From Ramlibacter agri (GTDB taxonomy: Bacteria > Pseudomonadota > Gammaproteobacteria > Burkholderiales > Burkholderiaceae_C): a stretch of 64,000 nucleotides of DNA. Made by a program: the position numbers and the translations under genes. The notes beneath the pieces are model-generated. The model was not told where the DNA came from. It saw only the letters and a program-made list of their open reading frames with translations, and did no database searches. The stretch lies in the NCBI RefSeq assembly GCF_012927085.1, contig NZ_JABBFX010000001.1, forward strand, positions 682,001 through 746,000, given 5' to 3'. Numbering within the stretch: position 1 is the first letter of the stretch; each line of letters begins with the position of its first letter. Positions 35,536-43,893 of this stretch are shown here, piece after piece.

Positions 35536-36384
35536 CTAACGGAAGATGACGGTCTTGTGCCCGTTCAGGAGCACGCGGTGCTCGGAGTGCCACTTGACGG
35601 CGCGGGCGAGCACCTGCGCCTCGGTGTCGCGGCCGGTGGCGGTAAGGTCTTCCACCGTGTAGCCGTGGTCCACGCGGGCCACGTCCTGCTCGATGATCGG
35701 GCCTTCGTCCAGGTCCGCCGTCACGTAGTGCGCGGTGGCGCCGATCAGCTTCACGCCGCGGTCGTGTGCCTGGTAGTAGGGCTTGGCGCCCTTGAAACTG
35801 GGCAGGAAGCTGTGGTGGATGTTGATCGCCCGGCCGGACAGCTTGCGGCAGAGGTCGTCCGACAGGATCTGCATGTAGCGCGCCAGCACCACCAGCTCCG
35901 CGCCTTCGGCTTCGATCACCTCGAACTGGCGCGCCTCGGCCTGCGCCTTGGTCGAGCCCGTCACCGGGATGTGGTGGAAGGGCACGTTGTAGCTGGCCGC
36001 CAGCTGGTAGAACTCGCGGTGGTTGGAGACGATCGCGCGGATGTCCAGCGGCAACAGCCCGCTCTTCCAGCGGAACAGCAGGTCGTTGAGGCAGTGGCCT
36101 TCCTTGCTGACGAAGATCACGGTCTTCACCGGCTGCTCGCCGCCGTGCAGCTTCCAGTCCATCTTGAAGCCTTCGGCGAAAGACTTCAGCTGCGCCCGCA
36201 GGTCCTCCGGCGCCAGCTGCCCGCAGGCAAAGCGCACGCGCATGAAGAACAGGCCGGTGTCGTGGTCGTTGTACTGCGCGGCTTCCTCGATGTTGCCGCC
36301 CCGCTCCAGCAGGAAACCGGAAACGGCATGCACGATGCCCGGCCGGTCCGGGCAGGAGAGGGTGAGGATGTAGGCGTGAGACAT
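35536..36384 (-). CDS. purU: formyltetrahydrofolate deformylase
   Basis: PurU hydrolyses 10-formyl-tetrahydrofolate to formate and tetrahydrofolate, balancing one-carbon pools and feeding formate-dependent purine synthesis. The 282-residue protein has an N-terminal ACT domain (about 1-85, ILTLSCPDRPGIVHAVSGFL) and a formyltransferase-fold domain with IVSNHREFY, the INIHHSFLPSFKGAKPY catalytic segment and ATAHYVTADLDEGPIIEQD. The ATG at 36384 gives the standard N-terminus; longer in-frame extensions upstream are not family-like. It is divergent from the DUF4197 gene. Confidence 0.96.
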   Translation of the reverse strand: MSHAYILTLSCPDRPGIVHAVSGFLLERGGNIEEAAQYNDHDTGLFFMRVRFACGQLAPEDLRAQLKSFAEGFKMDWKLHGGEQPVKTVIFVSKEGHCLNDLLFRWKSGLLPLDIRAIVSNHREFYQLAASYNVPFHHIPVTGSTKAQAEARQFEVIEAEGAELVVLARYMQILSDDLCRKLSGRAINIHHSFLPSFKGAKPYYQAHDRGVKLIGATAHYVTADLDEGPIIEQDVARVDHGYTVEDLTATGRDTEAQVLARAVKWHSEHRVLLNGHKTVIFR

Positions 36385-36463
36385 ATCGGTGCAATTGTCG
36401 CAGGGGCGCCGTTGACGCGCTTTTGGCGGCCCGGGCATGATCGATGGCTCAGAGGAGAACGAT

Positions 36464-37156
36464 ATGGACCGCCGAGAGATTTCGGCCTGGCTGGCGCTGG
36501 GAGCGCTGGCGGCCGCCACCCGGGTACAGGCGCAGGGCCTGGCCGGCATCAGTGACCTGGACGCCAGCAAGGGCCTGAAGACGGCCCTGGAAACCGGCGC
36601 CATGAGCGCCATCCAGCTGCTGGGGAAACCGGGCGGCTTCCTGGGCAACCCGCAGGTGCACATTCCCCTGCCCGGCTACCTGAAGGACGCGGCCAAGCTG
36701 CTCAGCGCCCTGGGGCAGAAGAAGCAGGTGGACGACCTGGAAACCGCGATGAACCGGGCGGCGGAGAACGCCGTGCCCATGGCCAAGGACCTGCTGGTGG
36801 GGGCCGTCCAGAAGATGACGGTGACCGACGCCAAGAACATCCTGACCGGCGGCGACACCTCGGTCACGAACTTCTTCGCCGAAAAGACCCGCACGCCCTT
36901 GTCGGCGCAGTTCCTGCCGGTGGTGAAGCAGGCCACCTCCAAGGTGGACCTGGCCGCCAAGTACGACCTGGTGGCTGGCAAGGCAGCCGGCTTCGGGCTG
37001 GTGAAGCAGGAAGACGCCAGCGTCGACCACTACGTCACGCGCAAGGCGCTGGACGGCCTGTACTTCATGATCGGCGAGGAAGAGAAGAAGATCCGCCGCG
37101 ACCCGGTGGGTACGGGCAGCGCGATCCTGTCGAAGGTGTTCGGCGCCCTGAAGTAG
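36464..37156 (+). CDS. DUF4197 family exported protein
   Basis: A 230-residue protein of the uncharacterised DUF4197 family. The N-terminus looks like a signal peptide (WLALGALAAATRVQAQG, cleavage near residue 24). The mature part is helical, with LKTALETGAMSAIQLLG, a VHIPLPGYL segment, the GDTSVTNFF segment and VDHYVTRKALDGLYFMIGE near the C-terminus, all typical of the family. Probably periplasmic or lipid-interacting; no function is established. The ATG at 36464 was chosen for the strong AGAGGAG site at 36451-36457. It precedes the aminotransferase by 66 bases. Confidence 0.9.
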   Translation: MDRREISAWLALGALAAATRVQAQGLAGISDLDASKGLKTALETGAMSAIQLLGKPGGFLGNPQVHIPLPGYLKDAAKLLSALGQKKQVDDLETAMNRAAENAVPMAKDLLVGAVQKMTVTDAKNILTGGDTSVTNFFAEKTRTPLSAQFLPVVKQATSKVDLAAKYDLVAGKAAGFGLVKQEDASVDHYVTRKALDGLYFMIGEEEKKIRRDPVGTGSAILSKVFGALK

Positions 37157-37222
37157 GCTGGGCTCGCGCCGCGACCCCAGCGCCCGAAGTAGCAAAATGG
37201 GGCTTCGTTCCAGGAGTACCCC

Positions 37223-38557
37223 ATGGCCTACAACGACTTCAACATGGACAGCCACTGGCTGCCCTTCACGCCGAACCGCGCCTTCCGCAAGGACCCGCGC
37301 GTGTTCGTGGCTGCCGACGGCATGCACTTCACCACGCACGATGGCAAGCAGGTCATCGACGGCATCTCCAGCCTGTGGTGCGTGGGCGCCGGCCACAACC
37401 GCAAACCGATCAACGAAGCGATCAAGAAGCAGCTGGACACCCTGGACTACGCCACCGCCTTCCAGGCCAGCAACGACCAGGCTTTCCTGGCCGCCGAGAA
37501 GATCGCGGCGATGGCGCCCGGCGACCTGAACAAGGTGCTGTTCTGCAACTCCGGTTCGGAAGCGGCCGACACCTCGCTGAAGGTGGCCCTGGCCTACCAC
37601 CGCGCCCGTGGCGAAGGCCACCGCAACGTCTTCATCGGCCGCGAGCGCGGCTACCACGGCGTGGGCTTCGGCGGCATGAGCGTCGGTGGCATCCCGGCCA
37701 ACCGCAAGGCCTACGGCACGGCGCTGCTGCCGCGCGTGGACCACATGCGCTTCATCCACGACCCGAAGAACGCCGCCTACATCCACAACGTGGAGCCGGA
37801 GTTCGGCGAGGACTGGCTGGCGGAGCTGGAACAGCGCATCCTGCCGCTGCACGACCCGAGCAACGTGGCCGCGATCATCGTGGAACCGGTGGCCGGTTCG
37901 GCCGGCTGGTACCTGCCGCCCAAGGGCTACCTGCAGCGCCTGCGCGAGATCTGCGACAAGCACGGCATCCTGCTGATCTTCGACGAGGTCATCACCGGCT
38001 TCGGCCGCATGGGCACGAACTTCGGCGCCGACTTCTACGGCGTCGTGCCGGACATGCTGAACTTCGCCAAGTGCGTCACCAACGGCGTCATCCCGCTGGG
38101 CGGCGTGATCTGCCGCGACAAGCTGTACGACGCGATGATGAAGACCGACGCGCCGGAGCACACCATCGAGTTCTTCCACGGCTACACCTACTCGGGCCAC
38201 CCGGTGGCCTGCGCCGCGGCCATCGCCACGCTGGACGTGTACGAGAAGGAAGGCCTGTTCCCCCGCGCGGGCGAGATGGGCAAGGTGCTGGGCGACGCCT
38301 TCCATTCCACCTTCAAGGGCCTGCCGAACGTGATCGGCATCCGCAGCCTGGGCCTGGCGGCCGCGGTGGAACTGGCGCCGATCGCCGGGTCACCCGGCAA
38401 GCGCGCCTACGACATCTTCGTCGACTGCTTCAAGAAGGGTTCGCTGGTGCGGCCGGCCGGCGACGTGCTGGTGATCGCGCCGCCCTACATCGTGGAGAAG
38501 AGCCACATCGACCAGCTGGTGAACACGCTGGCGGACTCCGTCAGGAAGCACGCCTAG
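37223..38557 (+). CDS. class III omega-amino acid:pyruvate aminotransferase
   Basis: A 444-residue PLP enzyme of aminotransferase class III. The PLP lysine is Lys283 in NFAKCVTNGVIPLG; the FCNSGSEAADTSLK loop binds the cofactor phosphate; the LIFDEVITGFGRMG motif carries the conserved Asp. The N-terminus (HWLPFTPNRAF) is characteristic of beta-alanine or omega-amino-acid:pyruvate transaminases. Likely substrates are beta-alanine, GABA or amines, with pyruvate as acceptor; exact preference cannot be read. CCAGGAG precedes the ATG. Its stop overlaps the stop of the convergent ChaN-like gene. Confidence 0.94.
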   Translation: MAYNDFNMDSHWLPFTPNRAFRKDPRVFVAADGMHFTTHDGKQVIDGISSLWCVGAGHNRKPINEAIKKQLDTLDYATAFQASNDQAFLAAEKIAAMAPGDLNKVLFCNSGSEAADTSLKVALAYHRARGEGHRNVFIGRERGYHGVGFGGMSVGGIPANRKAYGTALLPRVDHMRFIHDPKNAAYIHNVEPEFGEDWLAELEQRILPLHDPSNVAAIIVEPVAGSAGWYLPPKGYLQRLREICDKHGILLIFDEVITGFGRMGTNFGADFYGVVPDMLNFAKCVTNGVIPLGGVICRDKLYDAMMKTDAPEHTIEFFHGYTYSGHPVACAAAIATLDVYEKEGLFPRAGEMGKVLGDAFHSTFKGLPNVIGIRSLGLAAAVELAPIAGSPGKRAYDIFVDCFKKGSLVRPAGDVLVIAPPYIVEKSHIDQLVNTLADSVRKHA

Positions 38558-39285
38558 GAAGCCTTGCGCGACATCTGCTCGCGCAGTTCCTCGCAGTAAT
38601 CGCGGCCCGTGGGCTCGCCGGGCAAGACGACCGGCCGGGCCCCGAGCTCGCTGGCCAGGTGCAGCGGCACGCCGACATCCGGCTGCACGTGGCCGGCGCC
38701 GGCCACCAGCACCACCACCTTGCCCGGCGCGGCTGCGTCCGTGATCGTACGGGCCATGGACAGGTCGCGCGCGATCTGGATGCGCGTCATCGGCGCGATC
38801 TGGCTTTCCGGCAGCAGCTCGCAGTGCCCCAGGCGCACGGCCTGCTGCTGCGCCTTCAGCGCCGGGCCGGGCAGCAGCCGGTCCAGGGACGTGTCGCGCA
38901 TGGCCTGCTGCATCTCGGCCCGCGGCAGGTTGGCGCCCACCACCGGGACGCCGGCGCGCACGGCCGCCATGATGGCCGGCCGATAGCGGTCCCAGGGCCA
39001 GGCCTGGTCGCTCCAGTGCAGCGCTGCGCGGACCTGCTCTTCGCCGGCGCTGGCCGGCAGGCCCGCGGTGCTGGCGCCGCGATCGGCCATTTCGAGGACC
39101 AGGGTGCCCAGCTTGCCGCGGTGGGCCAGGTCGTCCACCCACTGGCGTTGCAGCGCTGGCTGGCCGGGCGCGTCGTGCTGTTCGCCCAGCAGCACCGCGC
39201 CGGCGCCGCCGAGGTCGGGGAGGGGAGCCGCACAGCCGGCCAGGGCCAGCAGCGCGGCGGCGAGGGGGTAGCGCATGGGGCGCAT
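38554..39285 (-). CDS. ChaN-family lipoprotein
   Basis: A 243-residue ChaN/haem-binding-uptake family protein. The signal carries a lipobox (LAGC, Cys18). The mature part shows VLLGEQHDAPG, VLEMADRG, the NLPRAEMQQAM region and VVLVAGAGHVQPDVGVP, the histidine-bearing motifs of the family. In Campylobacter ChaN binds haem; the role here is unproven. Probably anchored to the outer membrane facing the periplasm. It converges on the aminotransferase with 4-base overlap. Confidence 0.87.
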   Translation of the reverse strand: MRPMRYPLAAALLALAGCAAPLPDLGGAGAVLLGEQHDAPGQPALQRQWVDDLAHRGKLGTLVLEMADRGASTAGLPASAGEEQVRAALHWSDQAWPWDRYRPAIMAAVRAGVPVVGANLPRAEMQQAMRDTSLDRLLPGPALKAQQQAVRLGHCELLPESQIAPMTRIQIARDLSMARTITDAAAPGKVVVLVAGAGHVQPDVGVPLHLASELGARPVVLPGEPTGRDYCEELREQMSRKAS

Positions 39286-39314
39286 GCTAAGCGTTCCAGG
39301 GGCCCCGAAACGAC

Positions 39315-39338
39315 GAAGCCCGGCGGCGGCCGGGCTTC
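39315..39338 (-). terminator. intrinsic terminator after the DUF3567 gene
   Basis: A perfect 10-bp stem (gaagcccggc / gccgggcttc) with a GGCG loop lies 20 bases beyond the DUF3567 stop. In the minus direction it is followed by gtcgttt, a short T-containing tail. It would also insulate the ChaN-like gene downstream. Confidence 0.7.
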
Positions 39339-39357
39339 TGGTGCAATTCCATGGCCG

Positions 39358-39630
39358 TCAGTGAATCACCAAGGGGTTCTGGGCCAGCTCGGCGTACCCG
39401 TCCAGCGTCGCCTCCACCTCTTCCTGGGTCGGCGTGTTCAGCTGCCATGCGTTGATCTGGCGCTGGAAGGCGTCCGCCCACGTGCCGTCGAGGTAGACCT
39501 CCTTGTTGGAGCGCTTGTCGACGATTTCGAAGCCGTGCCGCACCGTGTTGGGGAGCGCCTCGCCCTCTTCAGGCGCGTTGGCCTGAAGGTGCACGACGAC
39601 GAAAGTGTCGGAGTCATAGAGCATTTGCAT
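39358..39630 (-). CDS. DUF3567 family small protein
   Basis: A 90-residue soluble protein of the DUF3567 family, a small betaproteobacterial family of unknown function. It opens MQMLYDSDTFVVVHLQ, continues with GFEIVDKRSNKEVYLDG, and ends with an acidic helix (PTQEEVEATLDGYAEL). The ATG at 39630 is preceded by AAGGA at a normal distance, so the upstream in-frame Met at 39678 is not used. It stands alone, with its own terminator downstream. Confidence 0.85.
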   Translation of the reverse strand: MQMLYDSDTFVVVHLQANAPEEGEALPNTVRHGFEIVDKRSNKEVYLDGTWADAFQRQINAWQLNTPTQEEVEATLDGYAELAQNPLVIH

Positions 39631-39761
39631 GATTGATTCCTTGTAGCCTCTAGCTGGCTGCGGCAGGCCCCGATTCAAGTGGCTTCACGCCCGCTTCACC
39701 GGCGCCGCTCCGCAGGCGGCTGGACGGGTTGTCCATGGCTACAAGATAGGCCGGGGGACGC

Positions 39762-40838
39762 TCAGCCTTTGTCGGTTGAGGACCAGCGCTGATCGACGGT
39801 ATCCCCATTGGGATTCGTCAGACGGAGGCGCACCGGCGCGTAATCCATGCGGGGCGCGAGCCACAGTTCGACTTTCACGTCGTACTGGCGGCGCGGCAGG
39901 CGCTCCAGTTTCACGGCGTGCACCGTGCCACCGGGGAGCTCCAGGTCCTCTTCGGCCTCCACCGTGAACACCCAGGTTTCCGCCTCGCGCGTGCTGGCGG
40001 TGGGCACGACGATCTGCGAGCCCGCCGGGAAGCGCGCCGGCTGGCCGCCCATGATGCCGGCCAGCTGCAGCACCACGCTCAATCGGTCCTGCATGCCGGC
40101 CGCCCAGTCGGCGTCCGGCTGGTTGTTGCTGAAGGTGATCCGGCCCTTGTCCGGGTCGAAATGGGCGGCCTGCTCGCTGCGCGCGCGGTCGTAGAAGTGT
40201 TCCGGCACCAGGCCGTGCGCGGTGATGCGGCCCATGCTGCGCTGGCGCCGGCTTCCCACCAGCAACGGGCTGCGCGCGTCCATCTGCAGTTCGTAGCTGT
40301 TGCCGTCCTGCTGCCAGGCGATCTCGCCTTCGCCGCGCAGCGGCAGGCCCTTGTAGGTGGCCGTGACTTCGTAGTGGAAGCGCGCGGTCGGCGGCAGCTT
40401 GACCCCCTTCGGCACGGTGGCGGGCGGGGCCGAGGCCTGCGAAGGCGGCGCCGAGGCGGCGAGGACCGCGCTGCCTGCGCCGAGCGGTGCGCTGCTGGGC
40501 GCGACTTCAGGCGCCGGGGCAGCGGGCTCGGGCAGGGCTTGCGCCACGAGCGGCAGGGGCTCCGCGCGTACAACTGGCCGCGGCGGTGCGACACGGCGCG
40601 GCCGCGGGGCCGGAGCGGCCGGAACTTCCAGGGCCACCGGAAGGAGGGTGGGTGCCGGCTCGAATGCAGGGGCGGGCACGGGCGCCGCAATCGCGCGGGT
40701 GGCGAAGCTGGTGCCGCTTTGCGGTGGCTTCGCGGCCAGTTCCAGCGCCGGCATCCGCAGCAAGGCCAGGTGCACCGCGAGCACACCCGCCGCCAGTGGC
40801 AGCAGCCGCCTCAGGGTGCCGGCCGGTGCGCGCTTCAT
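39762..40838 (-). CDS. DUF3108 domain protein, membrane-anchored
   Basis: A 358-residue protein with one N-terminal transmembrane segment (about residues 9-27), a long Pro/Ala-rich periplasmic linker (about 45-150, many Pro-Ala and Pro-Arg pairs) and a C-terminal DUF3108 beta domain (about 155-358) with ARFHYEVTATYKGLPLRGEGEI and LPRRQYDVKVELWLAP. The linker and single anchor recall TonB-type reach across the periplasm, but the end domain is different. Function unknown. Its ATG overlaps the stop of the IclR gene by three bases, so the two are coupled. Confidence 0.86.
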   Translation of the reverse strand: MKRAPAGTLRRLLPLAAGVLAVHLALLRMPALELAAKPPQSGTSFATRAIAAPVPAPAFEPAPTLLPVALEVPAAPAPRPRRVAPPRPVVRAEPLPLVAQALPEPAAPAPEVAPSSAPLGAGSAVLAASAPPSQASAPPATVPKGVKLPPTARFHYEVTATYKGLPLRGEGEIAWQQDGNSYELQMDARSPLLVGSRRQRSMGRITAHGLVPEHFYDRARSEQAAHFDPDKGRITFSNNQPDADWAAGMQDRLSVVLQLAGIMGGQPARFPAGSQIVVPTASTREAETWVFTVEAEEDLELPGGTVHAVKLERLPRRQYDVKVELWLAPRMDYAPVRLRLTNPNGDTVDQRWSSTDKG

Positions 40839-41611
40839 CCGCGATGGCCCAGGTCGCTGGAAAGTTGCGCGGCGGCGGCCCGCAGCGGTTTTTCCACGGC
40901 GCCGCCCCAATCGGGGTCGAAGCTGCCGGTGGGGCCCATGGCGACGATGCCCAGCGCCATGTGGCCGTCGGAATCGAACACCGGCACGCAGAAGCCGACG
41001 ATGCCGGCCAGCAGCGTGTCGACGACGCGCGAGCCGCCGTGCTTGCGCACGTCGTCCAGCAAGGCGCGCACCTCGGCCATCGTGGTGGGCAGGTCCGGGC
41101 GGCCTTGCTTCTGCAGCCGCGCCAGTTCTTCCTTCAGCATGCCGGCGATCGCGTCCTTGGGCGCATAGGCGGCGAAGCAAAGGCCGGTGGCGGAGCTGAG
41201 CAGGGGCATGACATCACCGAGTCGCAGGTTCACGGTGACAGCTTGGGGCGATTCCTCCCAGTGCACGATGGTGGGACCATGGTTCCCCCACACCGCGAGG
41301 GCCAATGTGTGACCGATTTCCTCCATCAGCCGGGCGACGCGCTCGCGCGCCAGCTTGACGGCGTCCAGCCGCGACAGCGAGGCCAGGCCCAGCTTCAGCG
41401 CCGCCGGCCCGAGGTCGTAGCGGGTGCTGGCGGCGTCCTGCACCACCAGCTGCAGGCGCTGGAAGCTGACGAGGTAGCGGTGCGCCTTGGCGGCGCTCAT
41501 GTTGGCCGCCCGCGCCAGGTCGCGCAGCATCAGCGGCCCCGGCGCCTCGCCCAGGGCCTGCAGCAAGCCGAATCCCACCTCCACCGACTGGATGCCCGCG
41601 CGCTCCTTCAT
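40835..41611 (-). CDS. IclR-family transcriptional regulator
   Basis: A 258-residue IclR regulator. The N-terminal winged helix covers about residues 5-65 (GPLMLRDLARAANMSAAKAHRYL), and the effector domain about 80-250 (LALAVWGNHGPTIVHWEE; GIVAMGPTGSFDPDW). It is divergent from the fumarylacetoacetate-hydrolase-family gene across a 100-base, locally AT-rich region with a dyad, the standard layout for autoregulation and control of the divergent catabolic gene. The inducer is probably an aromatic- or organic-acid intermediate (inference). Confidence 0.92.
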   Translation of the reverse strand: MKERAGIQSVEVGFGLLQALGEAPGPLMLRDLARAANMSAAKAHRYLVSFQRLQLVVQDAASTRYDLGPAALKLGLASLSRLDAVKLARERVARLMEEIGHTLALAVWGNHGPTIVHWEESPQAVTVNLRLGDVMPLLSSATGLCFAAYAPKDAIAGMLKEELARLQKQGRPDLPTTMAEVRALLDDVRKHGGSRVVDTLLAGIVGFCVPVFDSDGHMALGIVAMGPTGSFDPDWGGAVEKPLRAAAAQLSSDLGHRG

Positions 41612-41627
41612 GCGGCGAGGGCTCCGC

Positions 41628-41667
41628 TAGAATTACGAATAGGTAAATTCATTTCACAATGCGTAAT
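41628..41667. promoter_or_regulatory. candidate operator/promoter region between IclR and FAH genes
   Basis: An AT-rich island in a GC-rich gap. ATTACG (41632-41637) and CGTAAT (41662-41667) form an inverted repeat with 24 bases between the arms. A TAGAAT hexamer (41628-41633) could be a plus-strand -10 box. Position between divergent genes suggests an IclR binding site; this is inferred from layout only. Confidence 0.35.
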
Positions 41668-41711
41668 GGTCGAAGGACTCTAGCGCATCCGCATACCGAG
41701 GGCAAACGACG

Positions 41712-42725
41712 ATGAAACTGGCAACGTACAAGGACGGCTCGCGCGACGGGCAACTGGTGGTCGTGTCGCGCGACCTCGGTCTGGCCCATTATGCGACCGG
41801 CATCGCGGGCAGGATGCAGCAGGTCCTGGACGACTGGAACTTCCTGTCGCCCCAGCTGCAGGACCTCTACGAAGCGCTGAACCAGGGCAAGGCGCGCCAC
41901 GCCTTCCCCTTCGATCCGGCCATGTGCATGGCGCCGCTGCCGCGCGCCTACCAGTGGGCCGACGGCTCGGCCTACATCAACCACGTGGAGCTGGTGCGCG
42001 CGGCGCGCAATGCCGAAGTGCCCAAGACCTTCTACGAAGACCCGCTGATGTACCAGGGCGGCAGCGACGACTTCCTGGGTCCGCTGGAAGAGGCCAGGTT
42101 CGGCAGCGAGGACTGGGGCATCGACTTCGAGGCCGAAGTGGCCGTGGTCACCGGCGACGTGCCCATGGGCGCCACGCCGGAGCAGGCATTGGACGGCGTG
42201 CGCCTGGTGATGATCGCCAACGACTGGAGCCTGCGCAACCTGATCCCCAACGAGCTGGCCAAGGGCTTCGGCTTCTTCCAGAGCAAGCCGGCCACGGCCT
42301 TCAGCCCGGTGGCGGTGACGCCGGACGAACTGGGTGACGCCTGGGCCGGCGGCCGCCTGAACCTGGTGCTGCAAAGCGCCTGGAACGGCCGCAAGGTGGG
42401 CATGTGCGACGCGGGCCCCGACATGACCTTCCACTTCGGCCAGCTGATCGCCCACGTCTGCAAGACGCGCAACGTGCGCGCCGGCAGCATCATCGGCTCT
42501 GGCACCGTCAGCAACAAGGGCGTGACCGACGACAAGGGCCAGACCGACTGGCCCAAGGGCTACAGCTGCATCGCCGAAAAGCGCGCCATCGAAACCATCC
42601 AGGACGGCAAGCCGGCCACCGGCTTCATGCGCTTCGGCGACACGATCCGCATCGAGATGAAGGGCAAGGACGGCCAGAGCATCTTCGGCGCGATCGACCA
42701 GAAAGTGGTAAACGCTGCAGCCTGA
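41712..42725 (+). CDS. fumarylacetoacetate hydrolase family protein
   Basis: A 337-residue cytosolic enzyme of the fumarylacetoacetate hydrolase superfamily, which cleaves C-C bonds of or decarboxylates beta-keto acids in aromatic degradation. The metal-binding pattern is visible: DFEAEVAVVTG (two acidic ligands) and the Asp in MIANDWSLRNL; GSIIGSGTVSNKG is the conserved glycine-rich loop. The N-terminal domain (about 1-80) resembles that of true fumarylacetoacetases and related hydrolases. The exact substrate is not clear. It is divergent from the IclR regulator and followed by a hairpin repeat and a Bug protein. Confidence 0.9.
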   Translation: MKLATYKDGSRDGQLVVVSRDLGLAHYATGIAGRMQQVLDDWNFLSPQLQDLYEALNQGKARHAFPFDPAMCMAPLPRAYQWADGSAYINHVELVRAARNAEVPKTFYEDPLMYQGGSDDFLGPLEEARFGSEDWGIDFEAEVAVVTGDVPMGATPEQALDGVRLVMIANDWSLRNLIPNELAKGFGFFQSKPATAFSPVAVTPDELGDAWAGGRLNLVLQSAWNGRKVGMCDAGPDMTFHFGQLIAHVCKTRNVRAGSIIGSGTVSNKGVTDDKGQTDWPKGYSCIAEKRAIETIQDGKPATGFMRFGDTIRIEMKGKDGQSIFGAIDQKVVNAAA

Positions 42726-42731
42726 ATACAA

Positions 42732-42833
42732 GGACGCAAAGGACGCAAAGGACGCAAAGGTTTCGCAAAAACCGCAAAAGAACATCCGGATTTCTTTTGC
42801 GACTTTCGCGTAGCTTTTGCGCCTTTTGCGTCC
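42732..42833. repeat. 102-bp imperfect palindrome with GGACGCAAA tandem repeats
   Basis: Three perfect tandem GGACGCAAA units (42732-42758) lead into gcaaaa-rich sequence. The right arm mirrors them (ttcttttgc at 42792-42800, then ttttgcg copies, ending gcgtcc at 42833). The apex is a perfect 9-bp stem (42774-42782 with 42792-42800) around a 9-base loop. The single strand would fold into one long, bulged hairpin between the FAH and Bug genes. It resembles dispersed intergenic repeats and may also reduce transcription readthrough. Confidence 0.8.
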
Positions 42834-42863
42834 GGCAGTTCCAACTTCAACCGAATACGACAA

Positions 42864-43832
42864 ATGCAACGCAGAAGCTTCCTCGCGGCCTCCGCTGCCG
42901 CCTTCACCGCGCCCGCCGTGCTGGCGCAGTCCTGGCAACCCGAGCAGCCGATCCGCTGGATCGTGCCCTATCCGCCGGGCGGCGGCACCGACGTGATCGC
43001 GCGCACGCTGGCCGAAGCGATGCGGCCGGCCCTGGGCCAGCAGATCCTGGTGGACAACCGCCCCGGCGCGGCCACCAACATCGGCGGTGAGCAGACCGCG
43101 CATGCCAAGCCCGATGGCTACACGGTGCTGTCCGCGGACAACGCCATCCTTGCCTTCAACGAGCACCTGTTCACCAAGCTGCCTTTCAACCCCGAGAAGG
43201 ACTTCGCTTACCTCGGCGCGATCGGCCGCTTCCCGCTGGCGCTGGTGGTGAAGCCGGACTTCCCGGCGCAGAACCTGCGGGAGTTCGTGGCCTACGTGAA
43301 GGCCCATCCGGGCCAGGTCAACTACGCCTCGCCCGGCAACGGCTCGCCGCACCACCTGGCGATGGAGCTGTTCAAGAACCGGACCGGCACCTTCATCACC
43401 CACATCCCCTACCGCGGCATGGCGCCGGCGCTGCAGGACGTGATGGGCGGCCAGGTGCCCTGCATGTTCCTGGACCTGGCCGGCGGCCTGCCCGTGATGC
43501 AGTCCGGCAAGGTGCGCGTGCTGGCCATCGGCTCGGCCAAGCGCGCGCCAACGCTGCCCAATGTGCCGACCCTGGCCGAAGCGGGCGTGCCCGGCGCCGA
43601 GGTCTACGCCTTCCAGGGCGTGCTGGGCCCGGCGGGCCTGCCGGAGAACATCGTCACCCGCTTCAACAGCGAGCTGAACAAGGCGCTGGCCAGCCCCGCG
43701 GTGCAGAAGCGCGCCGCCGATTTCGGCATGGAAGTGCTGCCCGGCACGCCGGCCGCTTTCAAGGCCATGGCGCGCGAAGAGGCCAAGCGCTGGGGCCCGA
43801 TCATCAAGGCCGCGGGCGTCAAGCTCGATTGA
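42864..43832 (+). CDS. Bug-family tripartite tricarboxylate transporter substrate-binding protein
   Basis: A 322-residue periplasmic binding protein of the Bug/TctC family. The signal looks Tat-like (RRSFLAASAAAF), with cleavage near LAQ (residue 22). The ligand loop reads RWIVPYPPGGGTDVIAR, followed by VDNRPGAATNIGG and the conserved HIPYRGMAPALQDV. These proteins bind carboxylates or aromatic acids. No TctA/TctB membrane genes are nearby. With the FAH gene and IclR regulator upstream it may serve uptake or sensing of the same acid (inference). Confidence 0.93.
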   Translation: MQRRSFLAASAAAFTAPAVLAQSWQPEQPIRWIVPYPPGGGTDVIARTLAEAMRPALGQQILVDNRPGAATNIGGEQTAHAKPDGYTVLSADNAILAFNEHLFTKLPFNPEKDFAYLGAIGRFPLALVVKPDFPAQNLREFVAYVKAHPGQVNYASPGNGSPHHLAMELFKNRTGTFITHIPYRGMAPALQDVMGGQVPCMFLDLAGGLPVMQSGKVRVLAIGSAKRAPTLPNVPTLAEAGVPGAEVYAFQGVLGPAGLPENIVTRFNSELNKALASPAVQKRAADFGMEVLPGTPAAFKAMAREEAKRWGPIIKAAGVKLD

Positions 43833-43893
43833 GGCTGCGGGGGTAGGCCCTTGGTCCATTGCGGCCGCCCGACGGGCGCGCGAACAATGGACC

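Noticed and set aside
42732..42758. Replication-origin-type iterons
   Set aside because: Only three 9-base units exist, within a palindrome, and no initiator gene is nearby.
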